In this document: positions 25,607 to 33,964 of the stretch, in pieces
How positions within the stretch are numbered: position 1 is the first letter of the stretch
Layout: every line of letters starts with the position of its first letter
DNA from: Clostridia bacterium
GTDB lineage: Bacteria > Bacillota > Clostridia > UBA1381 > UBA9506
NCBI GenBank assembly: GCA_017415145.1
Contig: JAFQJE010000001.1
Coordinates: 1 to 64,000, forward strand
Length of the DNA stretch: 64,000 bases
Reading direction: 5' to 3'
Translations under genes and position numbers: made by a program
Notes under the pieces: generated by a model
What the model saw: the letters and a program-made list of their open reading frames with translations, nothing else
Databases searched by the model: none
Told to the model about the DNA's origin: nothing

Positions 25607-26683
25607 CTACTCCATACCTCTCATATAAGTAAAGAGAGCATCATTTTTCGCCATCATTCTTGTTCTTGACGTACTCGCCCTGTCCCCGTAAAAATAATAA
25701 CTGGGTGAAAATACTGACTGATTTGTGCCCGATTCATTCTGTGATATTTCTATTCCTACCTGAGACAGAAATGTTTCAAGGTCGCACATTAAACCGTCTA
25801 TTTTGCTCATGAAACCCTCTACAAAATTGTCGCCCGTCATTTCGCCATAAGCTAGAAATTCTTCAGGTATTTCGGAAAACGTACTTTCCAGTTCACGACG
25901 CAATTCACTGGCAATACTTTCCGCCTCTGCTTCATAAAAAGATTTAGAAATACTGTCTGACAGTTCATTTCTTTTTTGGTAAGATTCAAAATATTTATTA
26001 AAGTCTGCTTCACCCGCTTTGAGCAATAAGTCCATCATTGCCTGTGCATCTTCTATGGATATGTTGCCTAATTCTGAAAAAAAAGACCTTATGGTCTCAG
26101 GAGATATATTCTGTGCTCTTTCCTTTAATTGCTCAAGACTCTGGCTGAAGTGTTCAAGTTTTTTTATCTCTGCATCAAAATCAGCTAATGTATGCTCTGT
26201 AAAAACCAATGCATCGCCGTTTGGATAATAGTTGCCTATCTGTACCTTGGTACTTTTAAGACCTATTCCGCCTGCAAAATCCTGAAGGTCAGAAGAAAAC
26301 CCTTCCTGCTCCTTTTTCATTTGGGAGTATTTTTGCTGACTTATCTTTAGAATATCATTGAGATTATCCTCTACAGCCTGCTTGTAATTCTCCATTACAC
26401 CTACCTTGTAGTCATATATTTCGGCGGTATATTTGTGCCATTCCTGAGAATTACGGCTAAAATATATATCCCGTATTTGGGCCAGCTTATCATAGTATTC
26501 TTCCTCTGTTATAAGACCGTATTTTAACTGGTATCCTATGGCTTCGTATCTTGTTTTGAAGGCTTGTACAACTTTTGTGTTGGTCTTTAAAAGAGAGTTT
26601 ATGTACCCACTATCATAGGCCTGTGCCATTTGTTCGCCTAACTCTTGTGCCTCTTTAAAAACTTCTTTTATGTTTTCTTCCAT
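25607..26683 (-). CDS. Short phage tail tape-measure protein
   Basis: 358 aa, helical and coiled-coil-rich. A conserved block found at the ends of some Clostridia tape-measure proteins is present: LVFTEHTLADFDAEIKKLEH, then MMDLLLKAGEADFNKYFESY. It lies between the tail chaperone and Dit, the normal tape-measure position. It is unusually short for a siphovirus; at roughly 0.15 nm per residue it would set a tail of only about 50 nm. No transmembrane or lysozyme domain is visible. Confidence 0.72.
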   Translation of the reverse strand: MEENIKEVFKEAQELGEQMAQAYDSGYINSLLKTNTKVVQAFKTRYEAIGYQLKYGLITEEEYYDKLAQIRDIYFSRNSQEWHKYTAEIYDYKVGVMENYKQAVEDNLNDILKISQQKYSQMKKEQEGFSSDLQDFAGGIGLKSTKVQIGNYYPNGDALVFTEHTLADFDAEIKKLEHFSQSLEQLKERAQNISPETIRSFFSELGNISIEDAQAMMDLLLKAGEADFNKYFESYQKRNELSDSISKSFYEAEAESIASELRRELESTFSEIPEEFLAYGEMTGDNFVEGFMSKIDGLMCDLETFLSQVGIEISQNESGTNQSVFSPSYYFYGDRASTSRTRMMAKNDALFTYMRGME

Positions 26684-26695
26684 TGACGCCCTCCT

Positions 26696-27259
26696 TTAAA
26701 ATAAATCTGCTATATTCTCGCCCACATCTACTTCTTTTGAAGAAGTTATCCTGTACTTGGCTTTAAGGGCGGATATTCTGTTGCGTGCTTTGATGTTTTT
26801 TATTTCATTCTCATCAGTTGTCCTGATTTTTATCACGGTTTTAAATGGATTTTCATCTGCTAATGTTTCAAACAGGGAACAAAATTTGTACCAGTGTAAA
26901 TCCTCTTTTTCTAAATCAATTCCGTACTTTGAATAAAAAGCTGAATAAATCAGGTCGCAGTCTGCACAAAATGATGTTATTCTTTCTTTTTTAACCTGAG
27001 GGGACACAGAAAAATCTGTGCCCCTGTTTAAAAATGAAATTGCACCAAGCAACGCTGATGTGCTGTTTGGCGGTAAGTTTTCTTTATAACAAAGCTTTAA
27101 AACCTCTGCCATTATCTTTGGGGCCTTTATGTTCTCCCTTTCTAAAATACAGGAAATCTTTACCCAGTTTTTAAAGCTCGTATGTACAGGATATTCATCA
27201 CCGTATAGTGTAATGCTATCAGGTAAAGCATCTGTGAGTATATTAAATTCCTTACTCAT
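26696..27259 (-). CDS. Phage tail assembly chaperone (Gp15-like)
   Basis: 187 aa. Fits the bacteriophage Gp15 family: YPVHTSFKNWVKISCILERE near the N-terminus and EKEDLHWYKFCSLFETLADE later. Such proteins chaperone the tape measure during tail assembly, as lambda gpG does. It overlaps the tail-tube gene by 8 nt. I did not find evidence for a programmed frameshift product. Confidence 0.8.
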   Translation of the reverse strand: MSKEFNILTDALPDSITLYGDEYPVHTSFKNWVKISCILERENIKAPKIMAEVLKLCYKENLPPNSTSALLGAISFLNRGTDFSVSPQVKKERITSFCADCDLIYSAFYSKYGIDLEKEDLHWYKFCSLFETLADENPFKTVIKIRTTDENEIKNIKARNRISALKAKYRITSSKEVDVGENIADLF

Positions 27260-27749
27260 CGGCGGTAAATGTTAAAGTTTTAGCATCTGCTGAAATTTCA
27301 GCAATACCAAACACTTTTTCGCCCTTTGTGCTCATTGTACCGCTTAGAGTGTATGCATCTGTGGAGTTACCTTCTGTTTCCACCATAACAGAAAAATCAC
27401 GAAGAATCGCAGGACACTTTCCAGCAACGTCCCTTTGAGATACATCTACCAAAACAATAGAACGTACTGCATCTGTGCCTAAAATTTCATTATCAGAAAT
27501 TTTAATAATATCATCGTGCACAGGGTTGCCTGCATATCTGTCAAAGGTAAATGCAATTGACGGACTGATAGCCACAACATCTGTCTGTTCAAAGCTTTCG
27601 TCAATGTATCTGCGTGAATATTCCACAGGATTTTTTGATGTATCCATTTTGGTAAATCCGCACATTCTGTGATATACCACATTTCCGTCTGTGTCCGGTA
27701 CACCGTAATATGCAACTTTTTCATGTCTGCCTATTAACTTTCCTAACAT
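27252..27749 (-). CDS. Phage major tail (tube) protein
   Basis: 165 aa, beta-rich. The sequence YYGVPDTDGNVVYHRMCGFT and SPSIAFTFDRYAGNPVHDDI is of the type seen in major tail proteins of Clostridia siphoviruses. Position fits: after the tail-completion gene and before the Gp15 chaperone. It overlaps the upstream gene by 7 nt. Confidence 0.78.
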   Translation of the reverse strand: MLGKLIGRHEKVAYYGVPDTDGNVVYHRMCGFTKMDTSKNPVEYSRRYIDESFEQTDVVAISPSIAFTFDRYAGNPVHDDIIKISDNEILGTDAVRSIVLVDVSQRDVAGKCPAILRDFSVMVETEGNSTDAYTLSGTMSTKGEKVFGIAEISADAKTLTFTADE

Positions 27750-28177
27750 AATTTACTTCCTTTCTCGTTTGCTTTGTAAAAAGTAAGGGCAAGCTCTGCC
27801 CCGTAAACTGCCGTATCACTAAAATACGAAACATTGTCCCTCGAAAAATTGAGCTCTATATTTATTGCAACCTTGTCCTCGCCCATATCAGGCAAGATTC
27901 CTTTTGCACTTTGTTCCAAAACCCATTTCTGCAAGTTCTCTGCCAGAACACTGTTTTCTGTATTTTTGCTCACGTCGATTCCAAATGGAAGACGGAGCCT
28001 TAACTTGTACACACTTTTTTCCAAAGTGTCTCCATCTGTATATTTTTTCAATATACTGGTACTCGGTCTTCCGCTTATGGAAAGGGAATGTGGATTTTTT
28101 CCCAAAAAATCCACATTCATATTAAAATCCGAAAGAATAGGGCAGTTTTTTAAATAGTCTAAAATGTCTGTAACCAT
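27743..28177 (-). CDS. Phage tail-completion/minor capsid-like protein
   Basis: 144 aa. Starts MVTDILDYLKNCPILSDFNM; contains GRPSTSILKKYTDGDTLEKS and RLRLPFGIDVSKNTENSV. Its length and place before the tail tube gene match tail terminator or minor capsid proteins of siphoviruses. I use ATG 28175-28177, which follows AAAGGA with good spacing; a frame extending to 28243 would overlap the upstream gene and lacks an RBS. Confidence 0.65.
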   Translation of the reverse strand: MVTDILDYLKNCPILSDFNMNVDFLGKNPHSLSISGRPSTSILKKYTDGDTLEKSVYKLRLRLPFGIDVSKNTENSVLAENLQKWVLEQSAKGILPDMGEDKVAINIELNFSRDNVSYFSDTAVYGAELALTFYKANEKGSKLC

Positions 28178-28196
28178 ATCTATCCTTTCTGTAAAT

Positions 28197-28508
28197 TTAT
28201 CTGCACAGGACTTTTGTATGAGATGTGTTTTCTCCGCATCCATTTTTTGTGACAGAAACTACAGCCAATGCATTATAAGGAGGAGTATTTCCGTCATAAG
28301 GCATCATAACAATTCTGTCCGATACTTTAATGTCGCACTCAGTATTTCCCATCACACGCATAACCTGTGACACATTTTTGTCCATAGTATCTGACAGATT
28401 GTAGCTTTCCTTAAACCCTGCAATAAACACATTTTGTATCTCATGTCCTGACCATATATTTTCTTTTTCATCGTATCTGAAAACCTTGATTGTTTTTAAG
28501 TTTTTCAT
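28197..28508 (-). CDS. Phage head-tail joining protein, probable
   Basis: 103 aa. No family is certain. It contains SQVMRVMGNTECDIKVSDRI and YDGNTPPYNALAVVSV, which describe a small beta-rich protein as is usual for head-closure or minor capsid proteins. It overlaps the upstream connector gene by 4 nt. Confidence 0.6.
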   Translation of the reverse strand: MKNLKTIKVFRYDEKENIWSGHEIQNVFIAGFKESYNLSDTMDKNVSQVMRVMGNTECDIKVSDRIVMMPYDGNTPPYNALAVVSVTKNGCGENTSHTKVLCR

Positions 28509-28837
28509 ATACTGCTACCTCCGTAGAGATAACCGCTTGTCTCAAGATATGTAGTCAGTACATCCCACGCCAAAGAGTATGTATTTTGTGTGTCTGCGTA
28601 AGTTACAGAATAGCCGTCACAGGATTCACTCTTTATACTATAGCGCGTTCGTTCTTCGTAAAATATATCGCACAATTCACATAACGCAAAACAGATTGAA
28701 GTATCTGATTCTTCCACTCTGCCTCGTGTTGCGCCCATGAAATATGCACAGGCCTTAGGATAGACCTTGTTGAATTCTTCCTGGGATAAAGTTCCGCAAT
28801 ACACCTCTTTGTAATAAGCATAATCTATAAATTCCAT
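28505..28837 (-). CDS. Phage head-tail connector (gp6/gp15-like adaptor)
   Basis: 110 aa, mainly helical: YYKEVYCGTLSQEEFNKVYP and AYFMGATRGRVEESDTSICF followed by CELCDIFYEERTRYSIKSES. This is the usual profile of the adaptor protein directly after the major capsid gene (SPP1 gp15/HK97 gp6 type). Assignment rests mostly on position and fold-like pattern. Confidence 0.7.
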   Translation of the reverse strand: MEFIDYAYYKEVYCGTLSQEEFNKVYPKACAYFMGATRGRVEESDTSICFALCELCDIFYEERTRYSIKSESCDGYSVTYADTQNTYSLAWDVLTTYLETSGYLYGGSSI

Positions 28838-28855
28838 AAAACCATTCCTTTAGGA

Positions 28856-29728
28856 TTACTCTGCTGTATTAAGATAAATACCCTTTACCTTATTGTCATA
28901 TACAAAGCAATCGTGATAGAGTCTGAACTGGAATTTCCACATATCCTTGTCCTGGTTTTCGTCAGGTGTGAAGATTTTTGGCATTGCAAACTTCTGTACC
29001 TGAAGGACAGAACCGGGATAAACCAGCATAAAGTTGATGTTCTCAGCATCAGTAGCACGTGCAAAACCGCATCCTGTTGTACCATCTGCAAGCTCAAGCT
29101 TTGTTACAAAGCGTGAAGCAGGAACATATACAACCTTCATGCCGTTATACGCACCCATGATTGTATTTACTGCAGCGTCACTGCCGTATGAACGTGAAAC
29201 AGACTGATTGAGTAACAACTGAAGGTCTGAATTTACAAATAAAATTCTGCCCTCTTCGGGAATTTCGTCTGCATCCATCTGCTTTTTAGCCTCATCAATT
29301 GCGGCTAAGATGTTATCTGCTGTAAGTGTGGCTGATGCCTTTGAAATGCCGTCAGTTGATGCATACTTTGAAAATCTGTAGGCGTCAATTTCAGGTACAA
29401 CCCATTCTCTCATAAAGCTGCCTGTTACAGCGCCAAATGCCATACCTAGTGTTTCTTCGTTATCCATACGGTCAATGGATAATTCCTTACCACGTTCAAC
29501 AGAAAGTGTCATCGTTTCCCATGTAGCTGTAACTTCGCCCTTGGGGTATCCGTCTGTTCTTGAGTAGTCACCAAGACCTGTTGTTGATGTCTTTAAAACC
29601 TGAACCTTGTTTGCTCCTACAAAATTCACCTGTGTGTCATTGTCTAACACCTGTGTAACTGACTGTTTCTTATAAATGTCATCAATTACGGGTAAGAATT
29701 TTTCAGCTAGCTGAATGTTGTTTTCCAT
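28856..29728 (-). CDS. Phage major capsid protein
   Basis: 290 aa, of the capsid type common in Clostridia siphoviruses. Typical parts are QLAEKFLPVIDDIYKKQSVT, a QVLKTSTTGLGDYSRTDGYP loop, and RGKELSIDRMDNEETLGMAF. The C-terminal ENINFMLVYPGSVLQVQKFA and DKDMWKFQFRLYHDCFVYDN are also characteristic. It follows a Gp20-type scaffold gene. No separate prohead protease gene is present, consistent with scaffold-driven assembly without cleavage. Confidence 0.85.
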   Translation of the reverse strand: MENNIQLAEKFLPVIDDIYKKQSVTQVLDNDTQVNFVGANKVQVLKTSTTGLGDYSRTDGYPKGEVTATWETMTLSVERGKELSIDRMDNEETLGMAFGAVTGSFMREWVVPEIDAYRFSKYASTDGISKASATLTADNILAAIDEAKKQMDADEIPEEGRILFVNSDLQLLLNQSVSRSYGSDAAVNTIMGAYNGMKVVYVPASRFVTKLELADGTTGCGFARATDAENINFMLVYPGSVLQVQKFAMPKIFTPDENQDKDMWKFQFRLYHDCFVYDNKVKGIYLNTAE

Positions 29729-29746
29729 TATTTATACCTCTTTCTC

Positions 29747-30259
29747 TTAGTTAAGTTTAGCGGCTAAACGAGCAAAACTCGTAAAGCCATCCGTGTTTTT
29801 CTGTGTTGATGAGTGAGCCATACCAGACGAATAGCCGTTGTCGTAAAACAGATATGAGCATTCCTTCTTTACCTCTTCAATCTGTTCTGTCAACCCTTTA
29901 ATTCCTGCGTCGTCTACTGTGATTTTACCCTTGTCAATTAAAGCACCTGCCGCAATTACGTTTTTTGCACCTGCAGAAATCAGAGCTGAGGTAACCGCAC
30001 CTGTCAATTTTGATTCATTTAACTCGACCGTGAGTTTTCCTATGCTTTCCTCAAGCTGCTGATTTTTGCCATCTACCTCAGCTAAACGAGATGCAAGATT
30101 TTCTGCATTCTGCGCTTTTTTGAGGTACTTTTCATTTTCTTCTATAAGTCGTGCATTTTCTGATTTCAGCGAATTAACGGATTCGCCGTACTGTGCCATA
30201 ATTTTGTCGGTAATTTCTTTGGTAAGACCAAGCTCACCTGTTAAAAAATCTCTTTTCAT
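29747..30259 (-). CDS. Phage capsid scaffold protein (minor structural Gp20 family)
   Basis: 170 aa. A long coiled coil (about 25-85: SLKSENARLIEENEKYLKKA) and the TGAVTSALISAGAKNVIAAG segment fit the phage minor structural protein Gp20 scaffold family. It lies between portal and capsid, the standard scaffold position. Expected to be lost from mature heads. Confidence 0.85.
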   Translation of the reverse strand: MKRDFLTGELGLTKEITDKIMAQYGESVNSLKSENARLIEENEKYLKKAQNAENLASRLAEVDGKNQQLEESIGKLTVELNESKLTGAVTSALISAGAKNVIAAGALIDKGKITVDDAGIKGLTEQIEEVKKECSYLFYDNGYSSGMAHSSTQKNTDGFTSFARLAAKLN

Positions 30260-30303
30260 ATTTTTCCTTTCTACGTGCTTTTACGGCGCACGCACCGATA
30301 TAT

Positions 30304-31653
30304 TTAAACCGCAGTCGCGGGAGTATGAACCTCTAAATTCATACTTTTAATTTTTTCTTCTGCTGCTTTCCTCGGCATTTTATATACACGACACAAATAC
30401 TCTGCCGCATCAATAATGTTGTTTTGTACTTCGAGCAGTGCACGCTGTGCTGTCGTTTCGCTGTTTTCAATTATTGAATCATCAAAATTAACAATAACCT
30501 CAGCGTCAGGATTTTCACCCGAAAGATAAAGTATAGCTCTCACCAAATCACGGATTGCACGCTCTGCCACCAGCTCGTGCTTTTTTAAGTTTCTGAACAA
30601 ATCCGATTGCTCCGATACAATCTGTGTAGCGGTCTTGACTCTGCCTGTTGTATAGGTGTATTTTCCTGAACCAAATCCACACAAATCAGACAACAAATCA
30701 ATACTTCTCTGAAGACCTGTTTCATGGGCATCAGCACGAATATCCATATTGATTTCACTGATTGAAAAACTGTCAGGATCAGCCCCGCTCATAGCATAAA
30801 ATTCAGTGTCATTGTCATCAAAGACAGGAAGAATTTCTCCCTGCTGCTCCATTTCAATTTTTGCCATAGTTAGTGGTACAATAATCCTCTTTTTGCCAAG
30901 ACGGAACTCGTTCTGATAACTGTCATACACCAAATCAATACCCTCTAAAACATCAATAGCATTGGCAAATACCGAAATTCCCAAGGGACTGTCGGGGCAG
31001 ATATTGTTGGCAACATTGGGCATAAAAATCTGAAAGAGTGCCACATCTGAATTTGTATAGAATTTCTCACAGATTCCCTGAGGCAGGGGTGCTTCCTTTT
31101 TAGTACGCTCACATATAAGCTTGTTTATCACGACATATTTGCCCTGCTCTATAACATGAATGTTTAAATATGTATGCATTTCTCCATAAATCATCATACG
31201 GCTTGCAAAGGCACATTCTGTTATTTTTCCATTTGCAAAGGACAAAGGATATATCATATCTGCCTTTACATAATCAATTAACACACCGTCTTTTGTCTTG
31301 TGCTCCACAAAAGCACCTGTTCCCAGCGCAAAAGCTAATTCTATCATCCTGTTTGCACAAACTCTGAAATTATTCTTGTCAAGTACGTTGCCGACAATAT
31401 CCTGTAACCGCTTATCAGGCATACTGATTTCAAGCTTTTCGTTAAAAATCATATCTGCCCAATCTTCACAGACACGCTTTGCCATAGAAAGAGATTTTCT
31501 GGTTCTCCTCAGCACTCTTTTTCCGTTGTACTGACGGTATTCATGGAATGATTTAACTTTGCCTTCATACCAGGATTTCCACAAATCAACAGGCATCATC
31601 ATACCGTCAGGGGCAGGTGTGTAACCTAAATCAATTAATGCTTTTTTAATCAT
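30304..31653 (-). CDS. Phage portal protein (SPP1 Gp6-like)
   Basis: 449 aa. Portal proteins form the dodecameric DNA gate at the head vertex. Similar to the SPP1 gp6 family: WKSWYEGKVKSFHEYRQYNG near the start, KRVCEDWADMIFNEKLEIS, then FALGTGAFVEHKTKDGVLID. The C-terminal VKTATQIVSEQSDLFRNLKK is the usual tunnel/crown helix region. It directly follows the large terminase. Confidence 0.88.
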   Translation of the reverse strand: MIKKALIDLGYTPAPDGMMMPVDLWKSWYEGKVKSFHEYRQYNGKRVLRRTRKSLSMAKRVCEDWADMIFNEKLEISMPDKRLQDIVGNVLDKNNFRVCANRMIELAFALGTGAFVEHKTKDGVLIDYVKADMIYPLSFANGKITECAFASRMMIYGEMHTYLNIHVIEQGKYVVINKLICERTKKEAPLPQGICEKFYTNSDVALFQIFMPNVANNICPDSPLGISVFANAIDVLEGIDLVYDSYQNEFRLGKKRIIVPLTMAKIEMEQQGEILPVFDDNDTEFYAMSGADPDSFSISEINMDIRADAHETGLQRSIDLLSDLCGFGSGKYTYTTGRVKTATQIVSEQSDLFRNLKKHELVAERAIRDLVRAILYLSGENPDAEVIVNFDDSIIENSETTAQRALLEVQNNIIDAAEYLCRVYKMPRKAAEEKIKSMNLEVHTPATAV

Positions 31654-31666
31654 TTTTTCTCCTTTT

Positions 31667-32920
31667 TTAAGATACGCTCATCATTTCTTTCATATAGGGT
31701 TCAGCCGCATACTCTAAAGCATCTAATGAATCAACGTTGCGATATCCGTCATCAAGCCTTACATCACATTGCTCACTACTGTCCCATACCGCCTGACACA
31801 AAGCATCGTTTACATTGCAACAACCCTTTAAAACCTCAAATCTATTTGACGCAATAAGTGCATTTATAAAGCGTATCCTGTCTATAATTTTTGTCTTTTT
31901 TGCCTTCTTTACATCAATGGCCAGACCACAATTTATTACGGCGTTTGACAGTCCTCTGATAAGAGTGGTTTCTGCATTGTCGCAATATGCTTCATATACA
32001 CGATATCTTTCCTTCTGCCGCCTGCAAAAGGCAACAAATTCATTACATAGCCTTTCAGGACTTATCTGCTCTTTTAAATAAAATTCGTCTAAAACAACAC
32101 ACCGACGAAAACCCTTCGTAAATCCAAGACAAACAAAGGCATGTGCCGACTTATTTCCCCCGAAATCAACTCCAATGGTAGCAAAGCTAATGTCGTCTTG
32201 GGGCTTGTCCTTTAAAAACTTTTGGGGATTATCAGCATACTCGGGATACACAACACCTTCCGCGGCCACCCATTCACCTTTTATAAACCGCTGATAAAAA
32301 ACACCTGTATATTCGTTCTTAAGACTCTTTACATATTCTTTTGAAAGATAGGGATTATCCTCAATAGAAAATTTTATTCTCAAAAAATCCAGCTCGCCAC
32401 ACTCTGCTCTTTCTATGTAATTTGTCATCAGCCAATGATTGGGAGAATCAGGGTTTGTCGTAGCAAAAAGCTTGGCATCAGGCTCAGAAAGTCTTGACAA
32501 GAGCATCACAAAAAAATCCTCATCAATTAACGTCAGCTCGTCAACATATGCACCGCACAGTGTCAGACCTCGTATTTTATTTTCTGCTCTTACGTCGCTT
32601 GCACCCTCTAAATATATATTTCTTCCAAAAAGTTCTGCTTTTTTTGATGCAATGGAAAACCTGAAATTATCAGTTCCTACCAAAGCAGAGAGCAGATTCA
32701 GATTGTTTCTCTCTAAAGCCGTCAATGTCTTTGCCGCCATCAGGAAGGAAGCGTCTTTTGGTTGAGTTGCAACCCACATTGCCCAGAGCACCAGACTTAT
32801 CCACGTTTTACCTGAACGCACAGACCCCTCTAAAAGATTAATTCTTTTGAGTTTTCCATGTTTTAGGAGGGATATAACCTCTTCTTGTTTTTGCGAAAAT
32901 TCTATCTGCTTATCTGACAT
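31667..32920 (-). CDS. Phage terminase large subunit (PBSX/Terminase_3 type)
   Basis: 417 aa DNA-packaging motor. ATPase: Walker A GSVRSGKT at 32-39, Walker B ending YVDE near 125-128, coupling motif TTNPD 154-158. Nuclease: D252 in GVDFGGNKSAHAFV and a late acidic block SLDALEYAAEP. The start is ATG 32918-32920; a TTG five codons upstream is possible but not needed. It overlaps the TerS-like gene by 11 nt. All key motifs look intact, so packaging could still work. Confidence 0.92.
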   Translation of the reverse strand: MSDKQIEFSQKQEEVISLLKHGKLKRINLLEGSVRSGKTWISLVLWAMWVATQPKDASFLMAAKTLTALERNNLNLLSALVGTDNFRFSIASKKAELFGRNIYLEGASDVRAENKIRGLTLCGAYVDELTLIDEDFFVMLLSRLSEPDAKLFATTNPDSPNHWLMTNYIERAECGELDFLRIKFSIEDNPYLSKEYVKSLKNEYTGVFYQRFIKGEWVAAEGVVYPEYADNPQKFLKDKPQDDISFATIGVDFGGNKSAHAFVCLGFTKGFRRCVVLDEFYLKEQISPERLCNEFVAFCRRQKERYRVYEAYCDNAETTLIRGLSNAVINCGLAIDVKKAKKTKIIDRIRFINALIASNRFEVLKGCCNVNDALCQAVWDSSEQCDVRLDDGYRNVDSLDALEYAAEPYMKEMMSVS

Positions 32921-33179
32921 TTCGCACCGCCTCAATTATTTCGGCAATAGAGCCTGAATCAATCTCTGTTTCTGCCAGTACGCTTCTTATCTCCTTGATT
33001 GCACTGATTTCTCCTGATGATGCTTTTTCAAAAAGCCGTGCGGCTATTAACATTTTGTTGTCGGCATTCGCTTTTTTGATTCCAAGCCCTTCTAAGAATT
33101 CCAGATTTTCCTCCCTGACCTTGAGATTTAAAATATCCGAAAGACATTCTGATAGTTTTTTCTGCTTTTTTCTGGCCAT
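32910..33179 (-). CDS. Putative phage terminase small subunit
   Basis: 89 aa, helical and charged (KKQKKLSECLSDILNLKVRE...NADNKMLIAARLFEKASSGE). It lies directly upstream of and overlaps terL, the normal TerS position. TerS recognises the genome for packaging. It is small for TerS, and I do not see a clear helix-turn-helix, so the call rests mainly on position. RBS GGCGGAG. Confidence 0.65.
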   Translation of the reverse strand: MARKKQKKLSECLSDILNLKVREENLEFLEGLGIKKANADNKMLIAARLFEKASSGEISAIKEIRSVLAETEIDSGSIAEIIEAVRNVR

Positions 33180-33205
33180 AATCTCCGCCTTTCTTTTTGG
33201 ATTGA

Positions 33206-33215
33206 GAACCGGTTC
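33206..33215. promoter_or_regulatory. Palindrome upstream of the phage cassette
   Basis: A perfect 10-bp palindrome GAACCGGTTC lies 26 nt before the start of the TerS-like gene. It resembles half-sites of SOS boxes (GAAC-N4-GTTC) but has a 2-nt centre instead of 4. I could not find a convincing promoter for the cassette in this gap. Confidence 0.35.
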
Positions 33216-33277
33216 ACACTTAATGTATCACAAAAAAATGTGCAATTGTGTGCAAAGAAAATTCCTACCTATATTTA

Positions 33278-33306
33278 TTGACATAGATTGTTTATTGTGA
33301 TAAAAT
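33278..33306 (+). promoter_or_regulatory. Promoter of the acetyltransferase gene with overlapping operator-like repeat
   Basis: -35 TTGACA (33278-33283), 17-nt spacer, -10 TAAAAT (33301-33306). The inverted repeat TTTATTGTGATAAA (33291-33304) covers the end of the spacer and most of the -10. Its reverse complement differs by one base from the repeat in the his promoter. Confidence 0.75.
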
Positions 33307-33352
33307 ACCTATGTATGCGCACATTCCCTAAAAAATAACAAGGGTGATATGT

Positions 33353-33886
33353 ATGATTAAGAGAAAGAATTTAATTTTGATTTTTATAGGGCGTTTTCTT
33401 TACTTTTTTGCTTCAAAACTTCCTGCGTCTTACAGTAGAATAAAAACGGGACAGAAGACTCTTCGCAGCACGTGTGGAAAACTTATCCTTTCAAAATGCG
33501 GAAAAAACGTCAATATAGAAAAAGGAGCAGTTTTTTCATCAAGAGTTACTCTTGGTGATAACTCAGGCATCGGTATTCGTGCATCTATATCCGGTGAAAC
33601 TCACATAGGCAACAACGTAATGATGGGACCTGACTGCATAGTATACACGCGAAACCACGCCTTCTCGCGCACCGATATCCCTATGTGTGAGCAAGGTTTT
33701 CAGGAGGAAAAACCTGTATTTATAGCTGATGACGTATGGATTGGCGGCAGAGTTATAATTCTTCCGGGAGTAAAAATTGGCACAGGAGCTATAATAGGCG
33801 CAGGTTCTGTAGTAACAAAAGATGTGCCCGATTATGCAGTAGTCGGCGGAAATCCCGCTAAAGTATTAAAATACAGAAATCAGTAA
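33353..33886 (+). CDS. Hexapeptide-repeat (LbH) O-acetyltransferase
   Basis: 177 aa. Left-handed beta-helix acyltransferase of the WbbJ/maltose acetyltransferase type. Hexapeptide repeats run from about residue 50 to the end (VTLGDN, GIGIRA, VWIGGRVIILPGVKIGTGAI), with the typical catalytic His in the stretch YTRNHAFSR and the ending SVVTKDVPDYAVVGGNPAKV. The N-terminus is hydrophobic (LILIFIGRFLYFFAS), which may associate with the membrane. The usual role of such enzymes is acetylation of sugars in surface polysaccharides. A GTG at 33344 is a weaker start choice. Confidence 0.87.
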   Translation: MIKRKNLILIFIGRFLYFFASKLPASYSRIKTGQKTLRSTCGKLILSKCGKNVNIEKGAVFSSRVTLGDNSGIGIRASISGETHIGNNVMMGPDCIVYTRNHAFSRTDIPMCEQGFQEEKPVFIADDVWIGGRVIILPGVKIGTGAIIGAGSVVTKDVPDYAVVGGNPAKVLKYRNQ

Positions 33887-33917
33887 AAAGATATGTTTTT
33901 TGCATATCTTTTTACTG
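33881..33917 (+). terminator. Terminator of the acetyltransferase gene
   Basis: A 15-bp perfect stem, 33881-33895 against 33903-33917, with a 7-nt loop, followed by ATTTTTAC. The stop codon lies inside the 5' arm. Confidence 0.88.
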
Positions 33918-33964
33918 ATTTTTACGAAAATAAAAAAACATATCTTAATTTATTAAAAAAAAAC

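Larger units (their letters stand above)
19760..33179 (-). mobile_element. Compact siphovirus-type structural cassette (prophage remnant or GTA-like)
   Basis: About 13.4 kb, 17 genes all on the minus strand and tightly packed. The order is packaging (TerS-like, TerL), portal, scaffold, capsid, connector genes, tail tube, tail chaperone, short tape measure, distal tail, tail-tip, baseplate/fibre genes, two small genes, holin, endolysin. I find no integrase, repressor, antirepressor, replication, recombination or excision gene, and no obvious head protease or clear att repeats. It is either a decayed prophage that lost its early region or a domesticated particle system such as a gene transfer agent. 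Confidence 0.85.

Noticed and set aside
19760-33179. Complete inducible prophage
   Set aside because: No integrase, repressor or replication genes in or next to the cassette, and no clear att repeats were noticed. 13.4 kb is too short for a complete siphovirus.
33206-33215. SOS (LexA) box before the phage cassette
   Set aside because: GAACCGGTTC has a 2-nt centre; the Gram-positive LexA site has GAAC and GTTC separated by 4 nt. Listed only as a palindrome.
33180-33277. Promoter for the phage cassette
   Set aside because: TTGCAC-like and TACATT-like boxes occur on the minus strand, but the spacing is wrong for all pairs I tried.
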